Shown: positions 49,836 to 60,882 of the stretch, piece after piece
How the letters are laid out: every line of letters starts with the position of its first letter
Numbering within the stretch: position 1 is the first letter of the stretch
Source of the DNA: Rhypophila decipiens
Taxonomy: Eukaryota; Ascomycota; Sordariomycetes; Sordariales; Naviculisporaceae
Reading direction: 5' to 3'
DNA length: 64,000 nucleotides
Assembly: GCA_033297075.1 (NCBI GenBank)
Contig: MU858056.1
Location: forward strand, 434,001 to 498,000
Position numbers and translations under genes: made by a program
The notes under the pieces: generated by a model
Told to the model about the DNA's origin: nothing
Databases searched by the model: none
Seen by the model: only the letters and a program-made list of their open reading frames with translations

Positions 49836-51201
49836 ATGGCAGACCACGAATCGTCCAAGATAAACCACGACAATCACCTGCTGCTCGTAAGTGATTTCGT
49901 CTTGGACCCCCCTCCGACGTCATTCTCGATCGCATACAAGTTTGCTAATTATAGTCGACTCTCGTCAGGACCAACCTCTTCTCCGCCTCCCCTGTGAACT
50001 CCTAAAAAAGAACTTCCGAGCCGCCCATTTTACTTTCGAAAAGGATTCCACATTCGTTAAGAACCTGCTCAAGGAGACAGCCACAGCGTCGATCAATGGA
50101 AAGACGTCACCACAAGATGTTGTCAAGAACCTCGATACCATGCTCACTCGGATGCGTGGCATGAAGCGGAAGCTCGAGTCGTATTCCGAGGAGGAGTCGA
50201 GCATTTACAGACAGGTCGACGCCCGCGTTGCTCACCTCAAGGAGCTCTCGACGATGCACACCGTCGAGGACATCAGGTACGAAGCCTGGTCCAGACAACG
50301 ACTCGACCGCCTGGTCGTGGACTACATGCTCCGGCATGGCTACAACGAGTCTGCCATATCGCTAGCGAACGAGAGGCAAATGCAGGACTTGGTTGATATT
50401 GACACCTTTGTGGCTATGGACAAAATCCGTCGCTCACTCGAGAACGGCAGTGTCACGGAGGCTTTGGCATGGTGCTCGGAGAACAAGAAGGCGCTAAGAA
50501 ACATGGGTGTATGTCTTCTTCTCGTTTGGTCTTGCGAGATTACTATTACTAACAGATATTGCCATCACACCAAACAGTCCAACCTAGAATTCATGCTCCG
50601 CTGCCAGCAGTTCATAGAAATGATGCGGATGGGGAAGCAGCTCGAAGCTATAAGCCACGCCAAGAAGCACTTTATTCAGTTCCGCGATAGCTACCAGCAG
50701 GAAGTCCATCAGTTGGCTGGTCTCTTGGCCCACCGACCCGACACAGAATTAGAACCCTACAAAACATGGTATAGCCAGGAGCGCTGGAATCGTATAGCGG
50801 ATATATTTGTTGAAGCGCACAACAAGCTCCTTGGTCTTCCATCCTTTCCCCTTCTTCATATCGCCCTCTCATCCGGTCTGTCAGCGCTTAAAACCCCCGC
50901 CTGCCACAGCAGTCAGGCAACCAGTTCATCTCAGCCGAGCCACAGCACGAGCCTGACCACAAACGTCTGCCCCATCTGCTCAACGGAGCTAAACGAGCTG
51001 GCACGTAACGTGCCATATGCCCACCACAGCAAGAGCCACGTCGAGCACGATCTACTCTTGCTGCCGAATGGCAGGGTGTATGGTAAGGCTAGGCTCGAAG
51101 AGTATGCGGCCAAGGCGGGTCTACAGCCTGGGCATTGCAAAGATCTTGTGACGGGACAGATGTATACCTTTGATCAACTAAAGAAGGTCTTCATCACATA
51201 G
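49836..51201 (+). CDS. fyv10: GID/CTLH ubiquitin ligase subunit FYV10 (GID9/MAEA)
   Basis: RING-like subunit of the GID/CTLH E3 ligase that marks gluconeogenic enzymes for degradation when glucose returns. Exons 49836..49886, 49969..50508 and 50578..51201 give 404 residues, all phase 0. The first exon encodes 17 residues ([17 protein letters not shown]) ending at a gtaagt donor. The domains in order are an N-terminal helical region, LisH ([19 protein letters not shown], about 127-155), CTLH (about 160-220), CRA ([17 protein letters not shown] after the second join through about 300) and a C-terminal degenerate RING ([11 protein letters not shown] about 327, then [19 protein letters not shown] and [17 protein letters not shown]). 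The second intron (69 nt) is stop-free and in frame. The start lies in caatATGg. Confidence 0.94.
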
Positions 51202-52768
51202 TCATTTTACAATCTCGTCCTTTTCTTCGCCCGAGGGTCAAGCCGGGGCCATTCTTTCCTTCATATTTTTCTTCGGGTCAGAGACCAGTCTTGGTCAGCA
51301 TTCATCACAAGGGCGGCGTCTTGGCTTATTTAACTCGTCTTTATCTCACCCGGCGTTCAGGCGAAACGGGCATGATTGTATATATATGGTCCAGCCTGGC
51401 AGGTATCACAGGACAACTCATGGTCGGGCGTTGGATCTGGAAGGCATTTGGACCGGAGCAGGGCTGGTTAGTGTACCCGATCGGAAGTATGTCCCTTCGC
51501 TTTTTGGGAGCTGTTATGTATTAAGCGACTTGCAATCATCTCCTCGAGAGGTTTGTTGACTTGTTTTTTGGACAATGGTTTATACAAGCATAGCTTAGTA
51601 TAAGTAGGCCTTCAAAACGAGCGTTTACTTTAATTATGAATCCTTGTTGCTGTTGCCTACTCAATTGACTTTGGCCATGCGATGTTCATCCGGTAACGGT
51701 TAGACTTAGTGAAGAGCACGTGGTTGTGGGTATATCCGACTTTAGACGAAAAGAATCGTCTTTTTGGTCCGGTTCCACGAACTATTCCATTGTCTTGGAC
51801 CAGGAAGGCCGGGTGGAACCTAGGAATCAACCTTTATTAACAGACGGAATGGGCGAGAATTCTTAACAAAATACAGATTAAAGACTGATAAGGCAGAATG
51901 TAGATCAGATGATATATGATGATTCTTATAGTTCCCTGACTGGAGGAAACCATTCTTACTCGGCACACATAATCACAAAAGTCGGCATGTCATCGGGATC
52001 GAGTATACCAGCCATGGAAGTATATGATAGAAGAATGGATATTGTGCTAGTGGTAGTAGTGGTGAAAACCGGTACGCTTATTTAACCAACCAAGGTTGAT
52101 AGAAGGAGAAAAACAAAAGCAAGAGAGACAGACACCCGACCTTGTCATCGCGACCGCTAGAACTACCGTCTGGTATCCTGAGGTTAACACCAGAGTAAAC
52201 TTATAGGTAAATACCTTATTAAAATAGATGTCTCGACTAGCTTGAATAAATGTTTTAACTAGCTTGAATAAATGCCTTGACTGGCTTGAATAAATGCCTT
52301 GACTGGCTCGAATAAATGCCTCGACTGGCTCGAATAAATACCTTGACTGGCTCGAATAAATGCCTAGATTGAAGGCCAGATAGTGGTTTTAGCCAGGCAG
52401 ACGGTGGTTCTAGAGGTCGCGCTTGTAATCAATCACACACATCACTGTCATCATCTTTTCGCTTCATGATATTTCCATTTCATGTTGGTTCCGTACCTGG
52501 CCCGACCAAGGATTCCTTTCGGTCCCATGTAAAATAAGTGAGTGCCCAGCCAACCAGACAAAACATAAACACCGAAAAGAAAGTAAGCCAAACAAACGCT
52601 TCCATCCGGCTATCCACCTCTTGGCCTCTCCTCACACCTCTTCTCACACAACCTCTCAAAAAAGGCTTTCAACCGCCCAAGTTGTGTAGGAGCGCTCGCC
52701 GCTGCAGGAGTAAATACGGGGGCGAGCGCAGAAAGCGTACCATCCTGCTGTTGATGAACGTAATCCTC
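51202..52768. other. Intergenic, convergent 3' ends, with minisatellite
   Basis: 3' UTRs of FYV10 and POP2. Contains the 22-bp minisatellite at 52231-52370. An open frame at 51291-51524 resembles no family. Confidence 0.6.
52231..52370. repeat. 22-bp minisatellite, six copies plus a partial
   Basis: Six contiguous units (52231, 52253, 52275, 52297, 52319, 52341) of the form ccttgactggctygaataaatg, followed by a degenerate start of a seventh. Units differ at a few positions and the first two are the most diverged. They abut without spacers, so this is a tandem repeat and not a CRISPR array. Confidence 0.95.
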
Positions 52769-54570
52769 CTACCTATTCCCCCCACCAAAAGCAAACGCAC
52801 CAAAGACACCGCCTCCCCCACCAGGCGTCATAGGTCCCATACCTCCCAGGTTACTCGCGTTCCCTCCTCCTCCGCCGCCGTTGGTATTATGAGCCCCAGC
52901 TGCGGGTGTGCTCACCAGCCCAGCAGGGTTAGTATTCGGCGTGCTAGGCGTACCGCCATTCTGCTGCTGCTGATGGGCGGAATTACCCGCGCCGTTTTGA
53001 ACAGGCGGGGCGTTTTCCGTGCCTGTCCCAGCCGCTCCTCCTGTCCCGCTACTCGTATTGGCGTTATTCCCCGCCGACGCTGTTATCCCAGCGCCAGACC
53101 CAGCAACCGAATAATCCGGAATACCCAATCCCCACACTTTACCGAGGTGTTCGTCGGCAATCTTGTCGTTGAAAATACGTTTCCGGAGTTCGAAAAACAC
53201 ACGTCCCGTAATCAGACTGTCACTGCCGGCCTGGTGCGCAACGCCGACCCGCTTAAGCTTCAGCGCCTCGGCGATATGCTCAAGGCCAGACTTCTGCTCA
53301 AATTTGGTGAGGATTTCGGCCACGCTAGGGTCGTTGGTCTGTAGCGCCCCGGTGTTATGCAGCTTGACCGCGTACTTTAGGAGATGTTTGACGTCGTAGA
53401 TAGAAGGGAAATATAGTTTCATGAGCCGGTCAAAGTCATACTCGTCGTTGGGGAGCTGAGTGCAATGGAGCATTTTAGTCAGGTAGCCAAAGTCGTAACC
53501 CCCGTGGAAACTGATCCAGCGGACGTCTTCGAAGCAGACGAGACCCGAGGGGATCAGGAGCGCGGCGAACTTGAAAGGGTCAATTCCGTCCCGCTCGAGA
53601 GCGGTGAAATCGATGCCCGCCTGCACGAGGGAGTCGATCGAGGTCTGGTTGTACATGTCATCCTTAAGGGAAAATTTCAAGTTAAACTGCCAGGCGTGCG
53701 GGAGCGGTGAGCTGTTCTTGCCGCCTCTGCGCCCGCCGCCATGATTGTTATTGGTGGAATCGGCAGAGGTCGATTTGTTCGCGGGGAGCTCGCCGTTTTC
53801 GTTGAATAGCGTGACTCCGATTTGGATGAGCTTGAGCATGTCCACGTTTGTCCGGAGACATTGGTAGTGGTAGTCGCTTTTTCCATGAAATCCGCCCATG
53901 GGTCTGGCCACGACACCAGGAAATTCGGTATCCTACAATCCTGAGTTAGCTACCATCCTAACATGATCGGTCGTCAACCTATTGTCTTTCTTACCATAGA
54001 AACGTAGGGAAAGTTATCAATCAGATCCCCCAGAACCGCCATTTCTTCCTCCAGGTTGTGTGCCCAGACCTCTCGTATCCGACCCTTCGTCTGGCCCCGC
54101 GTCGGGTGCTCTGCTATCAAATTAGGAACCTGCGACTGTTGACTGTGCTGGACCTGCTGGGCATGATGGGCAGCCGCCACGTGCTGCGGATGCTGCTGAT
54201 GCTGCTGAGGCTGGTGTTGGGGATGCTGCTGAGATTGATGTTGTTGCTGCCCTACTTGTTGTTGCATTTGCTGGACAGCCTGTTGCTGAGACAGCTGGTG
54301 GTTGCCAGCTTGTTGGAAACTCATACGGGCAGCATGACTAGCGAGCCCGCTGTCACCGCCAAGGTTGAATCCGGCACCAAGGTTACTTAACAAACTTGGG
54401 AGGTTGGGATTGGAGAAGGCATTCGGTTGGCTGTTTGGATGTATGTTGGAGGGATAGCCGGGCAACTGCGGTTGATGGGGCTGCGTGGGATGCTGTCCAT
54501 GACCCGGAAACTGCTGATGGTATCCCGATGGATTCTGGCCGGGGGGGAACCGGTTCATCGGGGGAGGCAT
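52769..54570 (-). CDS. pop2: CCR4-NOT deadenylase subunit POP2/CAF1
   Basis: 3'-5' exoribonuclease that shortens mRNA poly(A) tails in the CCR4-NOT complex. Exons 53995..54570 and 52769..53932 give 579 residues; donor gtaaga, acceptor gtag, phase 0, and the join restores IDNFPYVSMDTEFPGVVARP. DEDD catalytic residues are all visible: Asp193 and Glu195 (DTEFPG), Asp339 (SFHGGYDFGYL), Asp430 with His425 (HQAGSDSLIT). Compared with the usual about 290-430 residues it carries a long Gln/His-rich N-terminus (about 1-150), an inserted Ser/Asn/Gly loop at about 240-265, and a Gly/Asn/Pro-rich C-terminus (about 460-579). Such low-complexity tails often promote condensation in P-bodies, an inference. 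The start is the ATG at 54570 opening MPPPMNRFPPGQNP. Confidence 0.95.
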
Positions 54571-55142
54571 CGCGGCGCAGACGGCAGCAGATACGGGGTT
54601 TCTGGTCGCTTTTTCAATCGGATTCTGGTGGTCGAGGGGGACCGACTATCGCGGTGGTGGATGAGAAGCTGCGCGTGCTCGTAAAGCGGTTCTCTCTGTG
54701 GAAGAAAATCGGGAGGGCTCTACCTCTAGTGCGTGACGTGCTAAAAAGTAAGAGCCGTCAAACTTTGAAGATGATGGCGCGAAGAAATGTTTCGATAAGG
54801 TGTTGCCGTCCCCAGGTTCGAAGTCAATTGGCGAAGTCATGGAACGAAAATACCAAGCTTCGGTACGTATGTACAAGCAAATGCGGAAGCCGCCCACCTG
54901 AACCTTCTAACTTTGGACGAGACCTGAGCGTGGAGCTGGTTGGTTGTAAACGCTCGGACCAACATTTCAAAACAGCCCCTGCCAAAAAACCTTAGCTAAG
55001 CCAGACCGGGGGAAGTGCTGAACGACAAGCAACACCTCCCGCCTTGCTCCACCAAGTGATCGCTGAGTGACATCTAAACTCGACCTCCCTCGACGACTTG
55101 CTGTCTCATAGTCGATTGATTGCAAACACCACTGTCCTCGAA
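54571..55142. promoter_or_regulatory. Divergent promoter region between POP2 and NDUFB3
   Basis: 572 bp between the two start codons. No binding site asserted; no gene seen. Confidence 0.55.
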
Positions 55143-55606
55143 ATGTTTGCCACAAGGTATGCAATCGCCCATTATTCCTCAATTGACCCGACTGCCTCAC
55201 TAACTTTCAATCTCCTGCCCAGAATACTACGAGCCAGCCATGGCCCCAAGCCAAACATCACGGGCTTCGACATGAAGCAGCTGATTAAAGCAACCGGACA
55301 GCCCAGATACGACCCATGGGAGAGGAGGTCAGTTGCACCCGGGACCCAATCGATCATCCTACAACGATTCAAACAATCTCGGGGCTATTGAATGGAAGAA
55401 AGGAAGGAAGCTAACACGAGACAATTGGTCACAACAACAGTGAAGCATGGCGATACACAGGCCCCAACAGTCGACGAAACCGCTTCAAGAACGCCCTCCC
55501 CGGCTTCGGCACCGCCACGGTCGCTTTCGCCATCTACTGCGCCTACGAGCACTTCTTCCTCAAGGACGATCACCACCACGCGGAAGGTCACGGACACACG
55601 GTATGA
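55143..55606 (+). CDS. NADH:ubiquinone oxidoreductase B12 subunit (NDUFB3)
   Basis: Accessory single-pass membrane subunit of mitochondrial complex I. Exons 55143..55156, 55223..55327 and 55441..55606 give about 94 residues. The second join makes DPWERRSEAWRYTGPNSRRN, matching the family DPWxRxEAWRY motif; the membrane helix GFGTATVAFAIYCAYEHFFL follows, then the His-rich end DDHHHAEGHGHTV. The 14-nt first coding exon (MFAT plus a split codon) is inferred from a gtatgc donor, a cactaact branch and a cccag acceptor, giving MFATRILRASHGPKPNITGFDMKQ when joined; an alternative is a start at the Met of FDMKQL. The first intron is in frame and stop-free. The second intron, 113 nt, has a gctaac branch. 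Confidence 0.88.
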
Positions 55607-56605
55607 AGCGAGCGACTGATAAACGAGAGCTTCAAGTGAGGGTGGGTAGCCAAAATAACATCTTAGTATGGTGGGGGCTGGGAAGAACTGGGAGAACTGT
55701 ATATATGGAAGGTCAAGCAAGAGGGCAAGACCCAATGGCGAACGGGCAGGATATGGATTGGGAGAGGGCGGAAGTTGAAGGAAAGGGAGGTCTGTGATAT
55801 AAGAGAAAGCCTCTGGGCCGACTGGCAACCAAGGCAGCTCGACGAGTTCAAGCCGTGGGCTGAACAATTCAATTCATTTTTTTGTGTTCCATTCAGGACG
55901 ACGTGGTCCCTTTTTTTCAAACTGGTTCCCATGTTGGAAGGAACTGCAAGTGGTATGGAACCACCACATCTTGGAGGTCAAACGTGGATATGGGCGGTTC
56001 TCTCAATTGATATCTTTGTTGGTGACAAGATTGGGCCTCAGCTGGGACTTCCGGTTCCGCTGACCGTATGACCTTTCATCAATCAGCATCATGGCTTTCA
56101 CCGCGTACAAGAGTGGAGGCAGAAGGGTTACACAACCCAAAATCAGCAGTCAATGTACATACTTCAAGTCCCGTAGAGACGAGAGCTGGTCATGATGGTC
56201 CTCAAAGAATCATTAAGTCTATCTCGCTGTAGAGAAGCTACCAAGTCCCATCCATACCGTGGTCGCTACTAGGAGTAAATGATCTAAATGTCCATCAAAA
56301 ACATGCAAGACGTTGTTGTTGCATTATCCACAATGCGATGTTAAGCCAGCCTCCCAAAATCTCCATTTCCAGTTCTCCATCCGTTTTAATCCTTTCCTTG
56401 ATTGAACCTATAACACCCCAGTAACAAAGGAAAAAAGGCAACAGCCAGCAAGATGCCAAAACATGAAACCAAAAAAAAAAGATGCTACATAACAATATCC
56501 AATCAAATCCATATCACGCCATCCGAAATACAAGTCCACTGAAAATGCACCAGCCAACACCACAATAGCCATCTCAAAAAAGGGCAAAAGGAAAAAGTAG
56601 TGATC
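55607..56605. other. Intergenic, convergent 3' ends
   Basis: 3' UTRs of NDUFB3 and the coiled-coil gene. An A-run near 56465-56480. Nothing else seen. Confidence 0.6.
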
Positions 56606-58273
56606 CTACAACCCAATCCCATTCACCAGATCCAAGGCCCCCTCAACAGCAACCTCGAGCTGTCCAACCCGGCTCTTCAAATGCCTATTCTCGTCCCTCA
56701 AAAGAGAAACCGTATCCCAAGCAACACTAGCATCCTGGCCCTTGCAGTTCTCGCACTCAGACACAGGCTCCTCATTCTCCCCCGAAATGCCCCGAATAAT
56801 CTTTGCCAAGGTACTAACACCACCATTCCCCCCAGCGGCCTTTTGCTGCTGTGGTACATGCTGCTGCTGCTTAATCGACGAAGAAGCCGACAGCGAGCTC
56901 GCGTTCCTCGCATGCTCAATAAGTGTCCCACTACCACCATAGTTGCTACTATAAACCTCATTCCCAAGCGGCGAGAGCAACGGCGGGGACCGACATCTCG
57001 AAAAGACACTCTCACTCTCGGCACTCTCCTCATCCGTCTCATCAATAAGCCCATTCCCCGAGCTCATCATACTCCCATTGCTCACCCTCCAGTCCTTCTT
57101 TTGCATCCGTAACCGCAACCGGTCCTCGTCAACTCCCAAATCCTCCGAGACCATCGATCCGCCCTCGGACATGACCACGGGACTCTTGTCCCCAGCCATC
57201 AGTGCAGCAAACCTTCTCTGCTCGTTGGCCCTGGCCCTCCTCTCGGCCGCCAGCTCTTCCATGAGCTGCTTCATCACTGACTCTTGCTCCTGTGCCTTCC
57301 GTGCCATGCCCTCGAGCTGCATCTTCAGGTGCTGCGCCCGTGTCTCGGCCTCCTCCATCTCGTCGGCCTGCGCGGACCGCTCGGCTTGCATCTCGCGAAC
57401 GGTGACGGTCCGTTCACGGTAGGCATTCTGAAATCGGTTGAGTAAGCCCACGGCGTTGATCTGGAAATTCTTGAACGCAGCCGGGGAGAAGGTATCTCGG
57501 TCCGAGAGGGGTGACATCGGGGGAAACAGAGCGGCTTCGATATCGAGGTCGCAGAGTTCGTCATCGAGGCGTACAGCAGAAGGAGCATTGTTGTTTCCTT
57601 GGTTGAAGCGGGATATGACCGACATGAAGCGGGAGGCCGCGGTGGAGGTGACTGTTGCGTTGCTCGTGCTTCGATTTGATCGGGTGGGCGTGTTCTCGGC
57701 CGTCGACGAAACGCCTGTGTTCTCGACTGTGGTCGTCGTGCCCCTTGATGATGCCGATGACGGCACAGCGGGGCTCGAAGCCATACCGCTCAACCAGCCG
57801 GCGAACCCACCTTTTGGGCTGTCGGGCCTGTTGCCGCCCCGTCCGTCGCCGGTGAAAGGCATCTGCTCCGGGAGGAACCCTAGCTTCCTAGTTGGCGACG
57901 GAGTCCTACTCCTGAGGGCCAGCGGTAGCAGGTTCGGGAAAGACTGCTGTCGGCGGTGCTGCTTCGAATTGTAAGAGGAGCAGCCGGGCTCCGCATCGGT
58001 ATACCCACTGTGGTACTCGGCAAGAGGCGAGAGACCGCGCGAAGGGGGCGTCGAGATTGAATTAGAAACTCGATGCTGGAGCTTGGCTCGGAGAGGCGCT
58101 GTCGGAGTTCCTGTTTGTTGTCCTAACACTTGCCGGGCCCTCTCAAGCTCTCGCGGGGAGACGTATCCATCTAGAACTGTATTGTGGTGTGCGGATTCTC
58201 GCAGGGCTATGGCGGACGGGTGTTGGGCGGGGGGCAGGTCAGAGGGTAGTGCGGGAGAGTTGCGGCTTAGCAT
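56606..58273 (-). CDS. Coiled-coil protein of unknown function
   Basis: Single exon, 555 residues, ATG at 58273. The N-terminal half is Ser/Thr/Pro-rich and disordered with possible phosphorylation sites (SPTR, TPPSR, PTRS). A coiled coil runs from about 285 to 365 (FQNAYRERTVTVREMQAE onward, rich in Glu, Gln, Arg, Met). An acidic, Ser-rich segment follows, then a conserved-looking C-terminal block with a CxxC pair (ECENCKGQDASVAWDTV) and a short coil (LLRDENRHLKSRVGQLEVAV). I recall the C-terminal block from filamentous-fungal hypothetical proteins but know no function. A scaffold or cytoskeletal role is possible; the sequence does not settle it. No intron or truncation is apparent. Confidence 0.8.
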   Translation of the reverse strand: MLSRNSPALPSDLPPAQHPSAIALRESAHHNTVLDGYVSPRELERARQVLGQQTGTPTAPLRAKLQHRVSNSISTPPSRGLSPLAEYHSGYTDAEPGCSSYNSKQHRRQQSFPNLLPLALRSRTPSPTRKLGFLPEQMPFTGDGRGGNRPDSPKGGFAGWLSGMASSPAVPSSASSRGTTTTVENTGVSSTAENTPTRSNRSTSNATVTSTAASRFMSVISRFNQGNNNAPSAVRLDDELCDLDIEAALFPPMSPLSDRDTFSPAAFKNFQINAVGLLNRFQNAYRERTVTVREMQAERSAQADEMEEAETRAQHLKMQLEGMARKAQEQESVMKQLMEELAAERRARANEQRRFAALMAGDKSPVVMSEGGSMVSEDLGVDEDRLRLRMQKKDWRVSNGSMMSSGNGLIDETDEESAESESVFSRCRSPPLLSPLGNEVYSSNYGGSGTLIEHARNASSLSASSSIKQQQHVPQQQKAAGGNGGVSTLAKIIRGISGENEEPVSECENCKGQDASVAWDTVSLLRDENRHLKSRVGQLEVAVEGALDLVNGIGL

Positions 58274-59990
58274 GATGGATTAATGTTTCGGGGCGGGACG
58301 GCGTCCCTGGTTTTTGTTTGCCTGATGTTTCCTCTTCCCTGCTTTGGCTCCTCTTGGATGGTGGGGTTAGGTCAGCAAATGCTATGCTCGCGGTATAATC
58401 CTGGGTGTTTCAACGCCCGTGCTGCAGTCCGGAATTCTGGCCTCTGTCTTGTCTCTGATAGTTGCTGGTGGTATATGGCCTGGCTCTCGGTAGTCGGTAC
58501 CTAGTGCGTTTTGTCACTTCTCCTCCCACTCCTCGGGGTGACACCAACGGTGTTTCCCTGACTTCCGTAACAAAAATCAAGACAGTGTCATTGGCGCATT
58601 ACGGAGACTGGATATATGGTCAGTAAGTAGAGATCTTGACTGGAATGCTATCCGAGACAACTTACGTCTTTCTGGCCTTTTCGTCTCTGAGAAATGTGTT
58701 CCAGGCTCAGCTGGCGGGGCTGGGACAGTGCTGTATGAACGAGGACGTGCGTGCCCGGGCGAGTCGTTGCAATTGAGCGCGAAATCGGGGATGGTCGGAT
58801 GCAACCTCTTCAGCAGTGGTGACGTTCCTGTCTCGAAAAAGATGTCGGATCCTGCCTGGAACGAAAATGTAAAGAGAAGGTGGCTCGAGGTGAGGCGGGG
58901 GATTATGTCGTTGCTCTCCAGGTGATTAGCAAATTCATGCGTCGTTGTTGACAGCTCCAACTTTTATTTCCTCCTTGTTTACTGTAGGATTTGGAGAACG
59001 AGGGGAACCGAGGAAAAGGATTTGTTTTTTTTTCGCCGATGGGGAAGCGTCAGCAAACAGCTCAACGACCTTTTGAACGGTCGCTCCCAGCCACACAGCC
59101 CCAAGACCGGCTCCGATGTTCGATTCCGAGGGCCTGGGAAGTGGAACCAAGATAGTGGATATGGCCCAATGTTCAGCTTGCAACTGCACTTGTTGATGTC
59201 TTGTGGGCAAGGGTCTTGTTGACGTCGATTTACAGCAGCTGCACAGCTGGCAGGCCAGGCAGCTTCAGTACAGACACCGCTGTGACCTACGTAATCAGAG
59301 GCTTGAGATATGGTTGCCGAGGCCACCAACGTCGTCTTGTTGTCGTACAAGCGTTTACGTCGTCCGGACGAGGAGCCATGATCTTTAAAACAGTCCTCAA
59401 CGGTCATTTTCTTTTACCTTTGACCATAGTCTGCGTTCTAAGATATAATTATATCAATGATTGATCTGCAAGATCGGCTTTTCGCATCTGTATCTTCTCT
59501 TGGTTCCTCCAAATCCAGAAGGGGACCGTTTTGCTTTGTCCCAAGCACTGGTGTCAATGACCAACAGAGTGGACAGCAAATTTATAGATGGGCATTGGAA
59601 CCAGCACACCTCGCATATACGGGGCCACGACAAAACTTATTGGCTCTAACAGCGAGCCACGACCAAAACTATCTAGCTCTATCCCTTGGTCCTGTCCAGC
59701 ATTCAGTGGCTTCACAGTGTTGTGGGAACAGTCACAGGCGCAAGATCACGCAAAATCAGGAGACTAGATGGGAGACTGACTGGGCCCTTTGGAGCCTTAT
59801 GTATGATATCGCTAGACTGCTTTTTACCAACGAGGTACACCGCGGGAGGGAAAAGAGGATATCGATGCTGGTAACGCGGAGTCCCATCCTGAACTAGACC
59901 CAGGTCACCCAACCAAGTAAGGAAAAAGAATGCACCGAAAAGTCGTGACAATAAAATTAGATTCCACAAGCCAGGTCCCCACCATCAAAC
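58274..59990. other. Intergenic (1.7 kb)
   Basis: Promoter of the coiled-coil gene and 3' region of TIF6. Two related TCCGTA-type sites near 58564 and 58600. No gene seen; frames of 60-146 codons lack recognisable sequence. Confidence 0.55.
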
Positions 59991-60882
59991 TCAGTAGAAA
60001 GACTCGACAATAGTCTCCTTCATAGTGGTGTTGATGGCTCCCGGCGCGGCACCCTCGCCTAACCTGAAGACGCTCTCGATAACACTAAGCTCCGGCGCCG
60101 TGGTATCCAGACCCGTCACCGCCATCCAGTCGTTAACAACCATGCCGCCTCCAATAACATTGCTTCCGCGGTTCACGCTGCCAGCCACGAGTGGTACCTG
60201 CAGCAAGCTGCTCAGCTCGTCCTGGTCTTGGATGCTAGTTTTGGGGTGGACCAGACCGCCCTGGTTGCTGAGGGCCATGTAAGAGCCAACCAGGACGTTG
60301 TCGGCCACCGTCTGCCTGAACACCTCCACTCCTAGCACGTCGGCGATGATCTCTTCCGTCTCGCGCTCGAGGTCCGGGTGGACCAGCGCGATGTGGTCGT
60401 TGCAGACGATCACGTTTCCTAATGCCGAGAGCCGCTCCTCGATCCGCTGGATCTTGACTTCGTCTGGGAGAGTATTTCGCAGATGTTGAAGTTCTTGATC
60501 TGATGTGTTGGTTGGCACGAGGAGTCCTTTGCGGTTGCTGTTTTGAGTATCTATGTTAGCTTCTGTCGCTTCAGTGTCCGCAGAGTGTTCTGAATGTTCT
60601 GAATGTTCGCGACCGGACACAAAAACCTACCCAGTTGTTAACCGTCCAATGATTCTTGTCCCAGCAATCGTCGTTCTGCAGATGGGAATCACATCCTGCA
60701 ACTCGGCCTCGAAGACGCTGTAGAAGTTCTCGCTCGCGCCGACCGCTACCAAAGCGTAGCTGTTTGTAAGGGTAGAGAATACTCCAACTCTGAAAACGAA
60801 GTCAGTCGGCTTGTTTGTTGCCCTATGGTGAGCGCAAGAATACATACTCGTTGGAGTTTTCAAATTGGGCGCGGACAGCCAT
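59991..60882 (-). CDS. tif6: Translation initiation factor 6 / ribosome anti-association factor
   Basis: Binds the pre-60S ribosomal subunit, is required for its biogenesis and blocks premature joining with 40S. Exons 60848..60882, 60631..60789 and 59991..60537 give 246 residues, the usual family length. Joined sequence opens [20 protein letters not shown], then [40 protein letters not shown] across the second join, [16 protein letters not shown], and five-fold repeat segments such as [20 protein letters not shown] and [17 protein letters not shown], all diagnostic of eIF6. Introns have donors gtatgt and gtaggt and acceptor cag. The second intron (93 nt) contains a 9-bp tandem repeat and a stop at its very start, so retention would truncate the protein. 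Confidence 0.97.
60588..60611. repeat. 9-bp tandem repeat inside TIF6 intron 2
   Basis: About two and a half copies of gttctgaat on the plus strand, within the intron 60538-60630. Short and probably neutral. Confidence 0.7.

Noticed and set aside
52231..52370. CRISPR-like short repeats
   Set aside because: Units abut with no spacers and the genome is eukaryotic; it is a minisatellite.
52538..53344. 268-codon open frame antisense to POP2
   Set aside because: Overlaps the catalytic and Gly-rich part of a clear POP2 gene; composition is that of a shadow frame.
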